64,000 nucleotides of DNA from Hyphomicrobiaceae bacterium UBA7697 (GTDB taxonomy: Bacteria > Pseudomonadota > Alphaproteobacteria > Rhizobiales > Methyloligellaceae). The notes beneath the pieces were generated by a model, which made no database searches, was not told where the DNA came from, and was given only the letters and a program-made list of their open reading frames with translations. The translations under genes and the position numbers were made by a program. Where the stretch lies: the NCBI GenBank assembly GCA_002482645.1, contig DLGJ01000008.1, positions 1 through 64,000 of the forward strand, written 5' to 3'. Shown in pieces: positions 1 through 9,069 of this stretch. Numbering within the stretch: position 1 is the stretch's first letter; the number at the start of each line of letters is the position of its first letter.

Positions 1-146
1 TGAGCACCCGTGCCAAAACGGGCACGAACCCCGTGCCGGACGGCATGAGGGGGTCGTCTTAAAGCGGCGCGGCGCTTAAGTATTTGGTTACGGCGTTCTG
101 CGCTTATTGAAAAGCTCTTCACCGATTCCGCAACGGGTCTTGGTTC
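1..146. other. Leader region upstream of the Wzz-like gene
   Basis: No gene is seen here. A short hairpin pairs 9-14 with 21-26 around an A-rich loop, and a second inverted repeat at 58-80 (CTTAA.GCG against CGCTTAAG, one bulged base) precedes an AT-richer stretch. These could be the terminator of an upstream gene and a regulatory site for the GTG-started gene at 147, but neither assignment is secure. Confidence 0.3.
58..80. repeat. Imperfect inverted repeat upstream of the Wzz-like gene
   Basis: Arms 58-66 and 73-80 (CTTAAAGCG / CGCTTAAG) pair with one bulged A around a GC core. It lies about 70 bp upstream of the first start codon and could be an operator or part of an RNA hairpin. No regulator can be assigned. 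Confidence 0.35.
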
Positions 147-3100
147 GTGAAAAAATCCTCGGGCGAGAAGCTTGAAAACGACGACATTGATCTTGCAACT
201 CTTGGTGCCGCACTGTGGCGCGCAAAGGGATGGATCGTCGGCCTAGCGCTCGGCGCCGGAGCGTTGACCTTCATCGCCCTGTCGATGATGCGGCCGCTCT
301 ATACCTCCGAAGCGCGCATCTTGGTGCAGAACGAAGAAACGGCGTTCACGCGCCCAACGACGGAGCAGGGGAGTAACGCGTACCGCACCGCGCTTGACGA
401 GCAAGCCGTGCAAAGCCAGGTGCAGGTCCTGACTTCGCGCGACCTCATTCTCAAAGTCGTGCGCGATCTCGATCTCACGCAGAACGACGCGTTCATGCAG
501 GATGCGGGCGACACGATTCTCGCGCGTTTGATGAAGGCCGCCGGTCTCAGCCGGGGCACGCCCGAGTCGGAAGAAGAACGCGCGGCCAATGCGCTCGCCG
601 AACATCTCGACGTGTACCAGCTTTCCAAGTCTTCCGTGATCGCGGTGGAATACACGTCCGGCGATCCGCAGCTCGCCGCGAAGATCGCCAATACGCTCGC
701 GGACGTCTATATCGCCTGGCAGCGGGAAGCCAAGATCGACCAGACCAAGGACGCCACGGCCTGGCTGGACGCGCAGATCAAGGCGCTCCGCACGGCGACC
801 GCGGAGGCCGAGGAGGCCGTCGAGTCGTTCAAGGCATCCAAGGGCCTTTATGCGGGCACCAACAATGTCACGCTGAACGCGCAGCAGCTGTCCGAGCTGA
901 ACAGCCAATTGATTCTTGCCGAGGCGCAGGAATCCGAGGCGCGCGCCAGGGCGAAGCTCATCAAGGATATGCTTGCGAAGAACGGCGACATTGATGCGAC
1001 GCCCGAGGTCATGAGTTCGCAAGTGGTAATCAATCTGATCGAACAGCGCGTCCTCGTGCAGCGCCAACTCGCGGAATTGTCCGCGACATTGTTGCCGTCC
1101 CATCCACGCATTCAGCAGCTCCGCTCCGAATTGGCCGATGTCCGCGCGCAGATCCGGATCGAAGCGCAGAAGGTCGTCAAGGGCCTTGAAAACCAGGCTC
1201 AGGTCGCCGCCGCCCGCGAAGCGTCGTTGCGCGCAAGCCTCGATGCGGCCAAGAGCCGGTCCGCGGGACAGTCCGATGCGGAAGTGAAGCTCCGTGCGTT
1301 GGAACGCGAGGCGAAAGCCAATCGCGATCTCCTGGAATCGTATCTGGCGCGTTATCGCGACGCGTCCGCGCGCCACGATTTGGGGGCGGTGCCGGCTCAG
1401 GCCGCGATCGTCTCCCGGGCGCACGCCTCCGTCCTTCCTTCGTTCCCGCGCAAAGGACCCATCACCCTTCTCGTGATTGCCGCGGCCGCGCTGCTCGCCA
1501 TCGGGTCCGTCCTCGCCAAGGCGATCATTGTTAGCGGCGCCCCGGAGCGGCGCGAACGATCGCCGGTCCGGTACGAACCGGACGAGCTGGTTCCGGGCGA
1601 ACCGGAATACATGTCGCGTGCGGAAATGCTGGCGTTGAGCCGAATGGAGGCTGCGGAGCGCCGGAGGCGCGTGCCGCACCCCGAAGCGCTCGGCGGAACG
1701 CCGGACGTGACGGGTCGAACGGTCTCGGACATACCGGCCGAAGCGCGTGAGGATACGCGGCCGCGAGAGATCTCCGCGCCGCCCCCCGAAACGCCTCAGT
1801 CCGTCGGTTCCCAGCCGAACACCTCCGACGCGAATCTTCCGAAGCCGGCGTCGCCCCGGCAGCCCGCACCCAGGGCCGAAAGTCCGGCGTCCTCCGCTGG
1901 AGACCCCGAACCGACGCGCGAGCCGATCGAAAAGACGACCGCGGCTGCCACCGAAAGCACCGTTCCCGGAAAGATCGCCGGTGCCGCGGCGTCACGCCCG
2001 GCCTCGAAGTCGGTTTGGCGGCCCTCGAAACCGGCAAAACGGCCGAGCTGGCTCAAGGTCAACGCGCCGCGCAGCGCCGCGCTCGACGAGGCCGCGGAAG
2101 AAGCGGCCGAAGCGTCCGGCGCCGGGAAGCCGTCCATGGAACCAAAGGAACCCGCCGCGAAAGCGGTTCCCCAAGATGTGGTTCCCCAAGAGTCAGTCGC
2201 CCAAGAATCAGTCGCCCAAGAAGCGCTCGCCCAAGAAGCGCTCGCCCAAGAAGCGCTCGCCCGAGACAAGGCGGCCGCCGAGGCAAAGGCACCCGTCGAA
2301 GCGATACCCCAAAAGACCGAGACGCGGACGGCGCCACCTCGAAACGCGCCGTCTCACGAGGCCGTGCGTCAGGATGCCGCCCCAGAAGCCCCAGCGAGCA
2401 AGGAACCGGCCGGGCGGGAGCCGCTCGAACGGACCGCCGAGGAAGCAAAGCAGGACACGTCCGGCAGGAAGCCGTCCGGCGCGCTTGCGACCCTGGCTGC
2501 TTTGGCCGCCACGGGAGCGCTGTCGAACGATGAGGAGCGGGAGCCGGAACGTCCGGAGCCTTCACCGCATCCCAGTGCAGAGGAAGCGGGCGCTCCGTCC
2601 AAGGCGGCGCCCGCCAAAGCATTCATCAAACCGTCCCCCAAGACATCCCCCAAGGCATCCTCCAAGGCATCCTCCAAGGCATCCTCCAAGCCGGCGGTGC
2701 AAGAGATAACGCCCGCAAAGCCGCTTGCCCGGAACGAAGCCCAAACGGCCATCGCGAAGACACTAGAGAGAGAGCCGTCCAAGGCCGAGCCCGCAGAGGA
2801 GGTCCGCAAGCCGGCGTCCACCGCGGATTTCATTCAGCGCCTCCGCAAGGACGTGAACAGACAAACCGATCCGAGCGCCACGGAAACCGAAAAGCCCGGC
2901 GGAGGCGGCCCGGGCGGCTTTCTCGAACGGTTTCGCGGCAAGAGCGCCAAGAAGGCGCCGGACACCTCCGCCACACCACCGGAGGAACCCGCGCGCATCG
3001 CAAGAAGCCCTCGGAAAGAGAACCGGATGGCAGCCCTGAGCCCCAACGATCTTCGGCACTACCTGACCCAGAGGGTCGCGGGCCCCGAAGCGAACGACGA

Positions 3101-3770
3101 ATTTGCCGTCCCCGCCAAACCCGCCATCGGCATGGGCGATATAGGCCCTGTGCTCGGATCCGTGGATGCCGTTATCGGCACGGTCCTCGAAAGCGCGACG
3201 GGCGGGCTGCCGCGCACGCTCTTGGTCGCCGGTACGTCCGCGCGCGCCCAATCGCCCGAGGCGGCGATCGCCATCGCGCGCGATCTTGCGGACCGGAACG
3301 AGCAGGTCGCCCTCGTGGACCTCGCCAAAGGCTCGTCCGTGGTTTCGGGACGTCTTTCGATGCCGCGCGTTCCCGGCTTTGCCGATCTCGCGGCCGGGAA
3401 GGTCGAGTTCGCCGACGTGGTCAGGCTCGACGAGGCATCGACCCTGCAGGTCATTCCAGCCGGCAACCCGGCGATGAGCGAAGGGTTTCGCGAACCCGAC
3501 GCCTTCATGAGAATCTTCGAGGCTCTGACTCAAGCCTATGATTGCGTGGTCTTGCACGCCGACATGGCATCGATCGAAAGCTTGATGCCGGCGCTCAAAT
3601 TCGAATTGCCGATCGCCGTCGCCGTACTTCCCGCCCAGGGCAGCATGGAAAGGGAAAGCCAGCCGCTTTCGACCATCCAGCGTCTGGGTTGCCCCGTTGT
3701 CGTCTACGAACCGGGTGGGGATCACAAGAAGCGGCGGTTCTCGCTGTTCGGCCGGAAAGCCGCCGTATAG
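147..3770 (+). CDS. Wzz/chain-length-determinant exopolysaccharide protein with degenerate C-terminal BY-kinase-like domain
   Basis: This 1207-residue inner-membrane protein probably controls chain length or export of an exopolysaccharide. The N-terminus is a Wzz module with a TM helix at about 28-47, a periplasmic coiled-coil-rich region, and a second TM at about 436-460 preceded by a Pro-rich turn, as in polysaccharide co-polymerases. Residues 460-985 form a Pro/Ala/Lys/Glu-rich, probably disordered linker with in-frame repeats. From about 990 a CpsD-like P-loop fold is recognisable (LLVAGTSARAQSPEAA, then VALVDLAKGS), but no GK[ST] Walker A and no terminal Tyr cluster remain, so kinase activity is unlikely. 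The start is GTG. An acetyltransferase and a deacetylase gene downstream support a polysaccharide role. The Wzz part is secure; the pseudokinase reading is inference. Confidence 0.82.
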   Translation: MKKSSGEKLENDDIDLATLGAALWRAKGWIVGLALGAGALTFIALSMMRPLYTSEARILVQNEETAFTRPTTEQGSNAYRTALDEQAVQSQVQVLTSRDLILKVVRDLDLTQNDAFMQDAGDTILARLMKAAGLSRGTPESEEERAANALAEHLDVYQLSKSSVIAVEYTSGDPQLAAKIANTLADVYIAWQREAKIDQTKDATAWLDAQIKALRTATAEAEEAVESFKASKGLYAGTNNVTLNAQQLSELNSQLILAEAQESEARARAKLIKDMLAKNGDIDATPEVMSSQVVINLIEQRVLVQRQLAELSATLLPSHPRIQQLRSELADVRAQIRIEAQKVVKGLENQAQVAAAREASLRASLDAAKSRSAGQSDAEVKLRALEREAKANRDLLESYLARYRDASARHDLGAVPAQAAIVSRAHASVLPSFPRKGPITLLVIAAAALLAIGSVLAKAIIVSGAPERRERSPVRYEPDELVPGEPEYMSRAEMLALSRMEAAERRRRVPHPEALGGTPDVTGRTVSDIPAEAREDTRPREISAPPPETPQSVGSQPNTSDANLPKPASPRQPAPRAESPASSAGDPEPTREPIEKTTAAATESTVPGKIAGAAASRPASKSVWRPSKPAKRPSWLKVNAPRSAALDEAAEEAAEASGAGKPSMEPKEPAAKAVPQDVVPQESVAQESVAQEALAQEALAQEALARDKAAAEAKAPVEAIPQKTETRTAPPRNAPSHEAVRQDAAPEAPASKEPAGREPLERTAEEAKQDTSGRKPSGALATLAALAATGALSNDEEREPERPEPSPHPSAEEAGAPSKAAPAKAFIKPSPKTSPKASSKASSKASSKPAVQEITPAKPLARNEAQTAIAKTLEREPSKAEPAEEVRKPASTADFIQRLRKDVNRQTDPSATETEKPGGGGPGGFLERFRGKSAKKAPDTSATPPEEPARIARSPRKENRMAALSPNDLRHYLTQRVAGPEANDEFAVPAKPAIGMGDIGPVLGSVDAVIGTVLESATGGLPRTLLVAGTSARAQSPEAAIAIARDLADRNEQVALVDLAKGSSVVSGRLSMPRVPGFADLAAGKVEFADVVRLDEASTLQVIPAGNPAMSEGFREPDAFMRIFEALTQAYDCVVLHADMASIESLMPALKFELPIAVAVLPAQGSMERESQPLSTIQRLGCPVVVYEPGGDHKKRRFSLFGRKAAV
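2166..2270 (+). repeat. Seven 15-nt in-frame tandem units in the linker of the Wzz-like gene
   Basis: Seven consecutive 15-nt units encode pentapeptides VPQDV, VPQES, VAQES, VAQEA, LAQEA, LAQEA and LARDK (residues 674-708). The later copies are nearly identical at the DNA level, which suggests recent slippage expansion. The unit length keeps the reading frame. Confidence 0.85.
2640..2687 (+). repeat. 12-nt in-frame tandem repeat (KASS) in the linker of the Wzz-like gene
   Basis: Four 12-nt units encode KTSP, KASS, KASS and KASS. The last three are identical in DNA. They give a Lys/Ser-rich stretch typical of a slippage-prone disordered linker. Confidence 0.8.
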
Positions 3771-3840
3771 GCGGCATATGCGTCAGCGCCGTCCCGCTCT
3801 GAACCGTGCCCGGAAGCCAGCATGACGGGCCCGCGCCGGT

Positions 3841-5064
3841 TCAGGCGTCGCGGGCGTTGATCCGCTTACGGATCGACTGCGCCAAGGCCCAAAGCCGCGG
3901 GTTGGTCTTGATGATGCGTTTGAGTTGCGCGGTCGCCGCGCGCGGCAGTGTCAAGCCGTACCCTTGCGGTGTCAGTGCGATGTAGCTGTCGAACAGCGGA
4001 TAAACCACGTTGCTCCACTCGGATTTGTGCCGCGCGCCGCCCACGCCGAGATCGAAATATTTGAGTCCGTGTCCGCAGGCCTCTTCGATTTGGTGGCGCA
4101 GTAGCTGCGCGCCGGGCGATTGGCGCTGATGCTCGTTGCTCGTCAGCGAGGACAACAGCACGCACATCCGATCGTGGCAGACCGCGCCGGAAAACGTCGC
4201 GAGAATATCGCCGTCCAAGGCGACGTAGCCGAGCCGCAACCGGCTGGGATTTTCCGCGGGAAGGGCGGCGAGATCCCGGTAGAAACCTTGCGCTTCCGGC
4301 CCGAAGATGTCCGTCACGCCCATGGCCGCGAATTGCTGCGCCTTCTGTTCGAAGAACGTATCGAGCACCGCGCGCTTCTGCTCGTCCGTCTCGGCCCAGC
4401 CATAGTGCAACGGTCCAAATTCCTGGAGGCGGCGCTCTTTCCGGAGGAGGGTCTGTCGTGCGCGCTTCTTGAACCGGCTGAGATACAGCGTTTGAAAGTC
4501 GCCGAGCTCTATGGCGAATCCGCTGTTCGGGGCAAGCTGGTGCGACAGCAACGCGAATGGATTGGGGACGCCCTCCCAGGAGAAGGGCTGCCCCTCGAAA
4601 TAGGCGGCCGCCGCGCCGGTCCGCCGCGCAATCGCATGCAGCACGCAAGACAGGTCCTTCTTCGTCAAAAGCGGTGCGATGTCGGCCGCGAACAATCCGA
4701 ACGAATAGTTCGCGTGATCCTGACCGAGCCATTTCAACACGGTCATCCCGGCCAGCCGCTTCGTTTCGAACGGCAACAGGAATTTGGCCGTACCGTCCGC
4801 GCCATAGCCGATTGCAACGGCCGGAACGCCACCCGCCGGCGCAAGCATGTGCTCGGACCAGGCCCGTCCCCAATCGAATGTCTGTGCGACCGTGCAGGGC
4901 GTTGCCGCCTGCAGCGCCGTCCAAAGGGGTTTGATGCGCTGGATGTCGGACGTTACATGGAGAGAGAGACGGCCCGCGGCAGTCTGAACCAGAGGTTCAG
5001 CCGGTTCGAATGTTTCCATGCCGGACGCCTCCGCCTCGGACCGCATCAAGACCAACGACTCCAT
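3841..5064 (-). CDS. FemAB/GNAT-like acetyltransferase (CelD/BioF2 type), probable polysaccharide modification
   Basis: A 407-residue cytosolic protein of the large GNAT-like family annotated as cellulose-biosynthesis CelD or BioF2-like acetyltransferase. The second half carries the acyl-CoA-binding fold, including GDILATFSG, SPGAQLLRHQIEEA and YFDLGVGG, which resembles the family pattern of a Gly-rich loop followed by F/YD.G. A basic C-terminal tail (IRKRINARDA) is present. It converges with the Wzz-like gene and diverges from the deacetylase gene, so acylation of an exopolysaccharide or its precursor is the likely job; the acceptor is unknown. ATG at 5064 has an AAGG element upstream; Met16 is an alternative start. 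Confidence 0.75.
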   Translation of the reverse strand: MESLVLMRSEAEASGMETFEPAEPLVQTAAGRLSLHVTSDIQRIKPLWTALQAATPCTVAQTFDWGRAWSEHMLAPAGGVPAVAIGYGADGTAKFLLPFETKRLAGMTVLKWLGQDHANYSFGLFAADIAPLLTKKDLSCVLHAIARRTGAAAAYFEGQPFSWEGVPNPFALLSHQLAPNSGFAIELGDFQTLYLSRFKKRARQTLLRKERRLQEFGPLHYGWAETDEQKRAVLDTFFEQKAQQFAAMGVTDIFGPEAQGFYRDLAALPAENPSRLRLGYVALDGDILATFSGAVCHDRMCVLLSSLTSNEHQRQSPGAQLLRHQIEEACGHGLKYFDLGVGGARHKSEWSNVVYPLFDSYIALTPQGYGLTLPRAATAQLKRIIKTNPRLWALAQSIRKRINARDA

Positions 5065-5197
5065 CGATCAACCTTCGTATCGCGGCGCCGGCACAAGATC
5101 GACCTTCGTGGGCGGCAATTCTTTGGCAAGGAAGCGGCGCCAAACTGCCCGCTGGATTGCAGTACAATGGCAGCGCGAGGTTAACGCATGATGCTCA

Positions 5198-6277
5198 ATG
5201 GCAGAGGGGACCGGCGTGGTTAAGGGGAAGACGTCGATCATGCGCGCCGCGCTGACGGGGCTTCACCTCACCGGCGCGGGCCGTCTGCTTGCGCCCTATA
5301 CGCAAGGCGAGGGCCTGATCTTCACGCTGCACCAGGTGTGCCCCGACGAGGAGAAGGACCGCGCCTTTTCGCCGAACCGGATCCTCAAGGTGACGCCGGA
5401 CTTTCTGGAAGCGGTTCTCGACCAGGTTTTGGAGGCGGGTCTCGAAGTCGTCACACTCGACGAAGCGGCCGGCCGGCTGGCCCATGGCGAAGGCGGGCGC
5501 TTCGCGTGCTTCACCTTCGACGACGGCTACCGGGACAATCTGCAATATGCCCTGCCGCTGTTCCGGGCCCGCCAAGTGCCTCTCGCGCTCTACGTTCCGA
5601 CGGACTATCCGTCCGGAAATGGAGAGCTCTGGTGGCTGGCGCTCGAGGCGGCGGTCGCCAAGTCCTCTCCCGAAATCCTCGTGGACCGCGACGGTGGCGC
5701 CTGGCGCTTGCCGACCGGAACCGACGCCGACAAGAACCGCTCTTACGAGAGGATGTATTGGTGGCTCCGCGGTCTGGACGAGCGAAAAATGCGCGAGATC
5801 GTCCGGGCGCTGGCCACGCGCTACGGCATCGATCTCGCCGGGCAATGCCGCGACCTGATTATGACCTGGGACGAGTTACGCGAAATGGCCGCCGATCCGC
5901 TTGTCACCATCGGCGCGCACACCAAGGATCATTTCGCGCTCGCCAAACTTCCGGTGGACGAAGCGGTGGAACAGATCGTGGAGAGCGCGGATCGATTGGA
6001 GGCCGAGCTGGGTGCGCGGCCGGTGCATTTCGCTTATCCGTACGGAGACCCTGGAAGTGCGGGGACCCGGGAATTCGCGCTGACGGAAGGCGCGGGCTTC
6101 CGCACGGCCGTGACCACGCGCAAAGGCATGCTGTTTCCCGCCCATCGGGATTATCTCACGGCTCTGCCGCGCGTTTCGTTGAATGGCGAGTTCCAGAAGC
6201 TGTCCTACACGTCCCTTTATCTGACCGGCGCCCCGTTCGCGATTTGGAACGGCTTTCAGCAGGTAGACGCGGCCTAG
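5198..6277 (+). CDS. Polysaccharide deacetylase family protein
   Basis: A NodB-homology (carbohydrate esterase 4) protein of 359 residues that probably removes N- or O-acetyl groups from a cell-surface polysaccharide. The metal/catalytic motif TFDDGYRD sits near residues 106-112, the zinc-binding HTKDH near 241-245, and the third motif as FAYPYGD near 280, so the active site looks complete. There is no clear signal peptide, which fits a cytoplasmic or membrane-associated biosynthetic enzyme. A second ATG at 5240 has a better ribosome binding site (AGGGGAAG), so the protein may be 14 residues shorter. It is divergent from the acetyltransferase gene, and the two may modify the same polymer. Confidence 0.82.
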   Translation: MAEGTGVVKGKTSIMRAALTGLHLTGAGRLLAPYTQGEGLIFTLHQVCPDEEKDRAFSPNRILKVTPDFLEAVLDQVLEAGLEVVTLDEAAGRLAHGEGGRFACFTFDDGYRDNLQYALPLFRARQVPLALYVPTDYPSGNGELWWLALEAAVAKSSPEILVDRDGGAWRLPTGTDADKNRSYERMYWWLRGLDERKMREIVRALATRYGIDLAGQCRDLIMTWDELREMAADPLVTIGAHTKDHFALAKLPVDEAVEQIVESADRLEAELGARPVHFAYPYGDPGSAGTREFALTEGAGFRTAVTTRKGMLFPAHRDYLTALPRVSLNGEFQKLSYTSLYLTGAPFAIWNGFQQVDAA

Positions 6278-6300
6278 AGCCGGATTGCCGCGGCAGGCAC

Positions 6301-6504
6301 TCAGTCGGGACGCGCCATCCAACGGATGAGAAGCGCGGCGGGGATCACCCATAAGAGCCCAGCGATCAGGAAATACGCGAACTGGACAAAGCCGTTGGCC
6401 TCGGAGATGCGCCCCGAGCCGATTGCGGCCGCAACCGCGAGATACAGGACCATGAAAACCAGGAGCACGATCGTGCCGATCAACTTGCGGACATGCGCGC
6501 TCAT
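6301..6504 (-). CDS. DUF2842 small membrane protein
   Basis: A 67-residue protein with two predicted TM helices (about 8-28 and 39-58) and a short basic end, matching DUF2842 proteins common in Alphaproteobacteria. Function is unknown. I chose the ATG at 6504 rather than an upstream extension because the extension is hydrophilic and overlaps the divergent heme A synthase leader. Its position next to the heme A synthase gene recurs in related genomes as far as I recall, but that gives no mechanism. Confidence 0.7.
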   Translation of the reverse strand: MSAHVRKLIGTIVLLVFMVLYLAVAAAIGSGRISEANGFVQFAYFLIAGLLWVIPAALLIRWMARPD

Positions 6505-6579
6505 GCCGCCTCCTGCCGGGGTTCCCAGGGACGTTTCGCGCCATTGAGTTCGGACCGAGAGCCCGCTATCACCGCGCCA

Positions 6580-7695
6580 ATGAGCATGCCAACCACACAA
6601 AGCCTGTCGCCCGCGCGGGACGCGGAGACGATCGCGCCGCGAAAAGCGGGCGCGCTGCGTCTTTGGCTTTCCTGTGTCGCATTTCTCATCGCAGCCATGA
6701 TCCTCGTCGGGGGCGCCACGCGGCTCACCGATTCCGGGTTGTCGATCACCGAGTGGCAGCCCATCGTCGGCGCCATACCGCCTTTATCGGACGCCGATTG
6801 GCAAGAGGCTTTCGACTCCTACAAGAAGATTCCCGAATATTCCCTGGTCAACCAGGACATGGATCTGGAGGGCTTCAAATCCATCTATTGGTGGGAGTGG
6901 GCCCATCGCTTTCTGGGCCGCTTCATTGGCATCGTCTTCTTCGTGCCGTTCGTCGGCTTTTGGCTCGCCGGCTATATCCCGAAGAGCCTGTTCCCGCGTC
7001 TGCTCGGCCTGTTCGTTCTCGGAGGTCTTCAAGGTGCGCTCGGCTGGTACATGGTCAAGAGCGGTCTGGTGGACCGGGTGGATGTCAGCCAATACCGGCT
7101 GGCCGCGCATTTCGGCGTCGCGATCCTGATTTTCGGCTACACGATCTGGCTCATCCTCGGGCTCCGCGACGGCGGACGCGGCGACGCGGCCCGGGCCGGT
7201 TCGAGGGCGCCCGCGATCGTCGCGGGCCTCGTGCTCGCGTTGATCTACCTGCAACTGCTCGCCGGCGCTCTTGTCGCCGGCATCGACGGCGGTCTCGGCT
7301 TCAATACCTGGCCGCTGATGAACGGCGCATTCATTCCGACCGGGTTGGGCGCGGCGGAGCCTTGGTATCTCAACATGTTCGAGAACCCGCTCACGGTTCA
7401 ATTCGATCACCGCATGCTCGGCTATGCGGTTGTCGCGGCAACCGTGCTGCAGGCGTTGTGGCTGTTGCGGCGAACCAACGCGGCGGGCTTGCGCGGCAGC
7501 GCCGTAACGCTAGCGGCCTTCGCGCTGTTGCAAGTGGCGCTCGGCATCTGGACGCTGCTTCGCGCGGTTCCGATCGAACTCGGACTCGCGCATCAAGCCG
7601 GCGCACTCCTGGTCTTCGCGGCCGCGCTCTACCATTTCTGGCGAAGCAGGGCCGGAGAACGGTTCCCCGAAGGTCAAACCGCTTCGAGCGCCTGA
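6580..7695 (+). CDS. ctaA: Heme A synthase (COX15/CtaA)
   Basis: Oxidises the C8 methyl of heme O to give heme A for aa3-type cytochrome oxidase. The 371-residue protein has eight predicted TM helices in two four-helix halves. Conserved heme-ligand histidines are visible in WEWAHRF (H109), AAHFG, QFDHRM (H277) and LAHQAG. The ATG at 6580 gives a normal length and a short hydrophilic N-terminus; Met3 of this form is an alternative. The 3' end overlaps the convergent sulfhydrylase gene by 22 bp. The call is firm. Confidence 0.95.
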   Translation: MSMPTTQSLSPARDAETIAPRKAGALRLWLSCVAFLIAAMILVGGATRLTDSGLSITEWQPIVGAIPPLSDADWQEAFDSYKKIPEYSLVNQDMDLEGFKSIYWWEWAHRFLGRFIGIVFFVPFVGFWLAGYIPKSLFPRLLGLFVLGGLQGALGWYMVKSGLVDRVDVSQYRLAAHFGVAILIFGYTIWLILGLRDGGRGDAARAGSRAPAIVAGLVLALIYLQLLAGALVAGIDGGLGFNTWPLMNGAFIPTGLGAAEPWYLNMFENPLTVQFDHRMLGYAVVAATVLQALWLLRRTNAAGLRGSAVTLAAFALLQVALGIWTLLRAVPIELGLAHQAGALLVFAAALYHFWRSRAGERFPEGQTASSA

Positions 7696-8960
7696 TCCAA
7701 ATCGGCGATAATGTCGCCGACATCCTCCAGTCCGACCGAGAGCCGCACCACGTCGTCGCCCGCTCCCGCGCGCGCCCGCGCATCGTCCGCGAGCTGCCGG
7801 TGCGTCGTCGAGGCGGGATGAATGATGAGACTGCGCGTGTCGCCGATATTGGCGAGATGGCTGAAGAGCTGAACCTTGCCGACAAGGGCGATGCCGGCCT
7901 CGTAGCCGCCCTTCAGACCGAATGTGAACACCCCGCCGGCCCCCTTGGGGCAATAACGCCGCGCCATCCGGTAGAACTGGTTGCCGGGCAGCCCCGCATA
8001 ATTCACCCAAGAGACCTTGTCGTGGGTCGTCAGCCATTCCGCGACCGCCAGCGCGTTGTCGCAGTGACGCTGCATCCGCAGCGGGAGCGTTTCGATCCCC
8101 GTCAGAATGAGGAACGCATTCATGGGCGAGATCGCGGGGCCCAGATCGCGAAGCCCCAACACGCGGGCGGCGATGGCGAACGCGAAGTTCCCGAACGTCT
8201 CGCCAAGGACCATGCCGTGATAGCTGCCGCAGGGGGCGGAAATCGACGGGTAGCGGCCGCTTGCCATCCAGTCGAACGTGCCGCAATCGACGATCACGCC
8301 GCCGATGGAGTTGCCGTGGCCGCCGAGATACTTGGTCAGGGAGTGAACGACGATGTCGGCGCCGTAGTCCTTCGGCTTGAGCAGGTAGGGGGTGGCCAGC
8401 GTATTGTCGACAATCAACGGAACCCCGGCCTCTTTCGCCACGCCCGCGACCGCTTCGATATCGGTGATGATTCCACCGGGATTGGCGACCGACTCGACGA
8501 AGATCGCCTTGGTCCTCGGCGTTATGGCCGCGCGGAACGTTTCCGCGTCCGTCGTATCGGCCCATTTCACATGCCAGTCGAATTTCTTGAAGGCCTCACC
8601 GAACTGGTTGATGGAACCGCCGTAGAGCTGCCGGCCGGCGACGAACTCGGCGCCGGGCTCCATCAGCGTATGGAGGACGACGGCTTGGGCCGCGTGACCC
8701 GAAGCGACGGCGAGCGCGGCGGTGCCGCCTTCAAGAGCCGCCATGCGCTCTTCGAGGACCGCCTGGGTGGGATTCATGATCCGCGTATAGATGTTGCCGA
8801 AGGTCTCGAGGTTGAACAGCGCGGCGGCATGATCGACGTCGTCGAAGACAAACGATGTCGTCTGGTAGATCGGTGTCGCCCGGGCGCCCGTCGAAGCATC
8901 CGGCTGCGCGCCTGCGTGAATGGCGAGTGTGTCGAACCCAGGCGTACGCTCTTCGGACAT
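7674..8960 (-). CDS. metY: O-acetylhomoserine sulfhydrylase (aminocarboxypropyltransferase)
   Basis: A PLP-dependent Cys/Met-metabolism enzyme of 428 residues that makes homocysteine from O-acetylhomoserine and sulfide. The N-terminus (GFDTLAIHAGAQPD, PIYQTTSFVF) and the length are characteristic of the MetY branch rather than the ~390-residue MetB/MetC branch. The PLP lysine is K210 in SLTKYLGGHG, and the C-terminus has the family SVGLEDV.DI..DL motif. A separate MetC-type lyase lies at 32 kb, so both direct sulfhydrylation and cystathionine cleavage appear to be encoded. Acetyl- versus succinylhomoserine preference is not readable here. Confidence 0.92.
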   Translation of the reverse strand: MSEERTPGFDTLAIHAGAQPDASTGARATPIYQTTSFVFDDVDHAAALFNLETFGNIYTRIMNPTQAVLEERMAALEGGTAALAVASGHAAQAVVLHTLMEPGAEFVAGRQLYGGSINQFGEAFKKFDWHVKWADTTDAETFRAAITPRTKAIFVESVANPGGIITDIEAVAGVAKEAGVPLIVDNTLATPYLLKPKDYGADIVVHSLTKYLGGHGNSIGGVIVDCGTFDWMASGRYPSISAPCGSYHGMVLGETFGNFAFAIAARVLGLRDLGPAISPMNAFLILTGIETLPLRMQRHCDNALAVAEWLTTHDKVSWVNYAGLPGNQFYRMARRYCPKGAGGVFTFGLKGGYEAGIALVGKVQLFSHLANIGDTRSLIIHPASTTHRQLADDARARAGAGDDVVRLSVGLEDVGDIIADLDQALEAV

Positions 8961-9069
8961 CGGGAACCTCCCTTATCTGGTCCAGTGTTGCGGTCACCGC
9001 GAAGTGAATCGAACCATAGGGGATGGCGTCGTGCCCGTCTTCCATTTCGCGCCGGCGCGCACCGGCGTA

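Noticed and set aside
1747..2709. A 320-codon Arg/Pro/Lys-rich frame inside the Wzz linker
   Set aside because: It is a shadow of the repeat-rich linker in another frame; its KRSPKKRSP-like repeats arise from the same 15-nt units.
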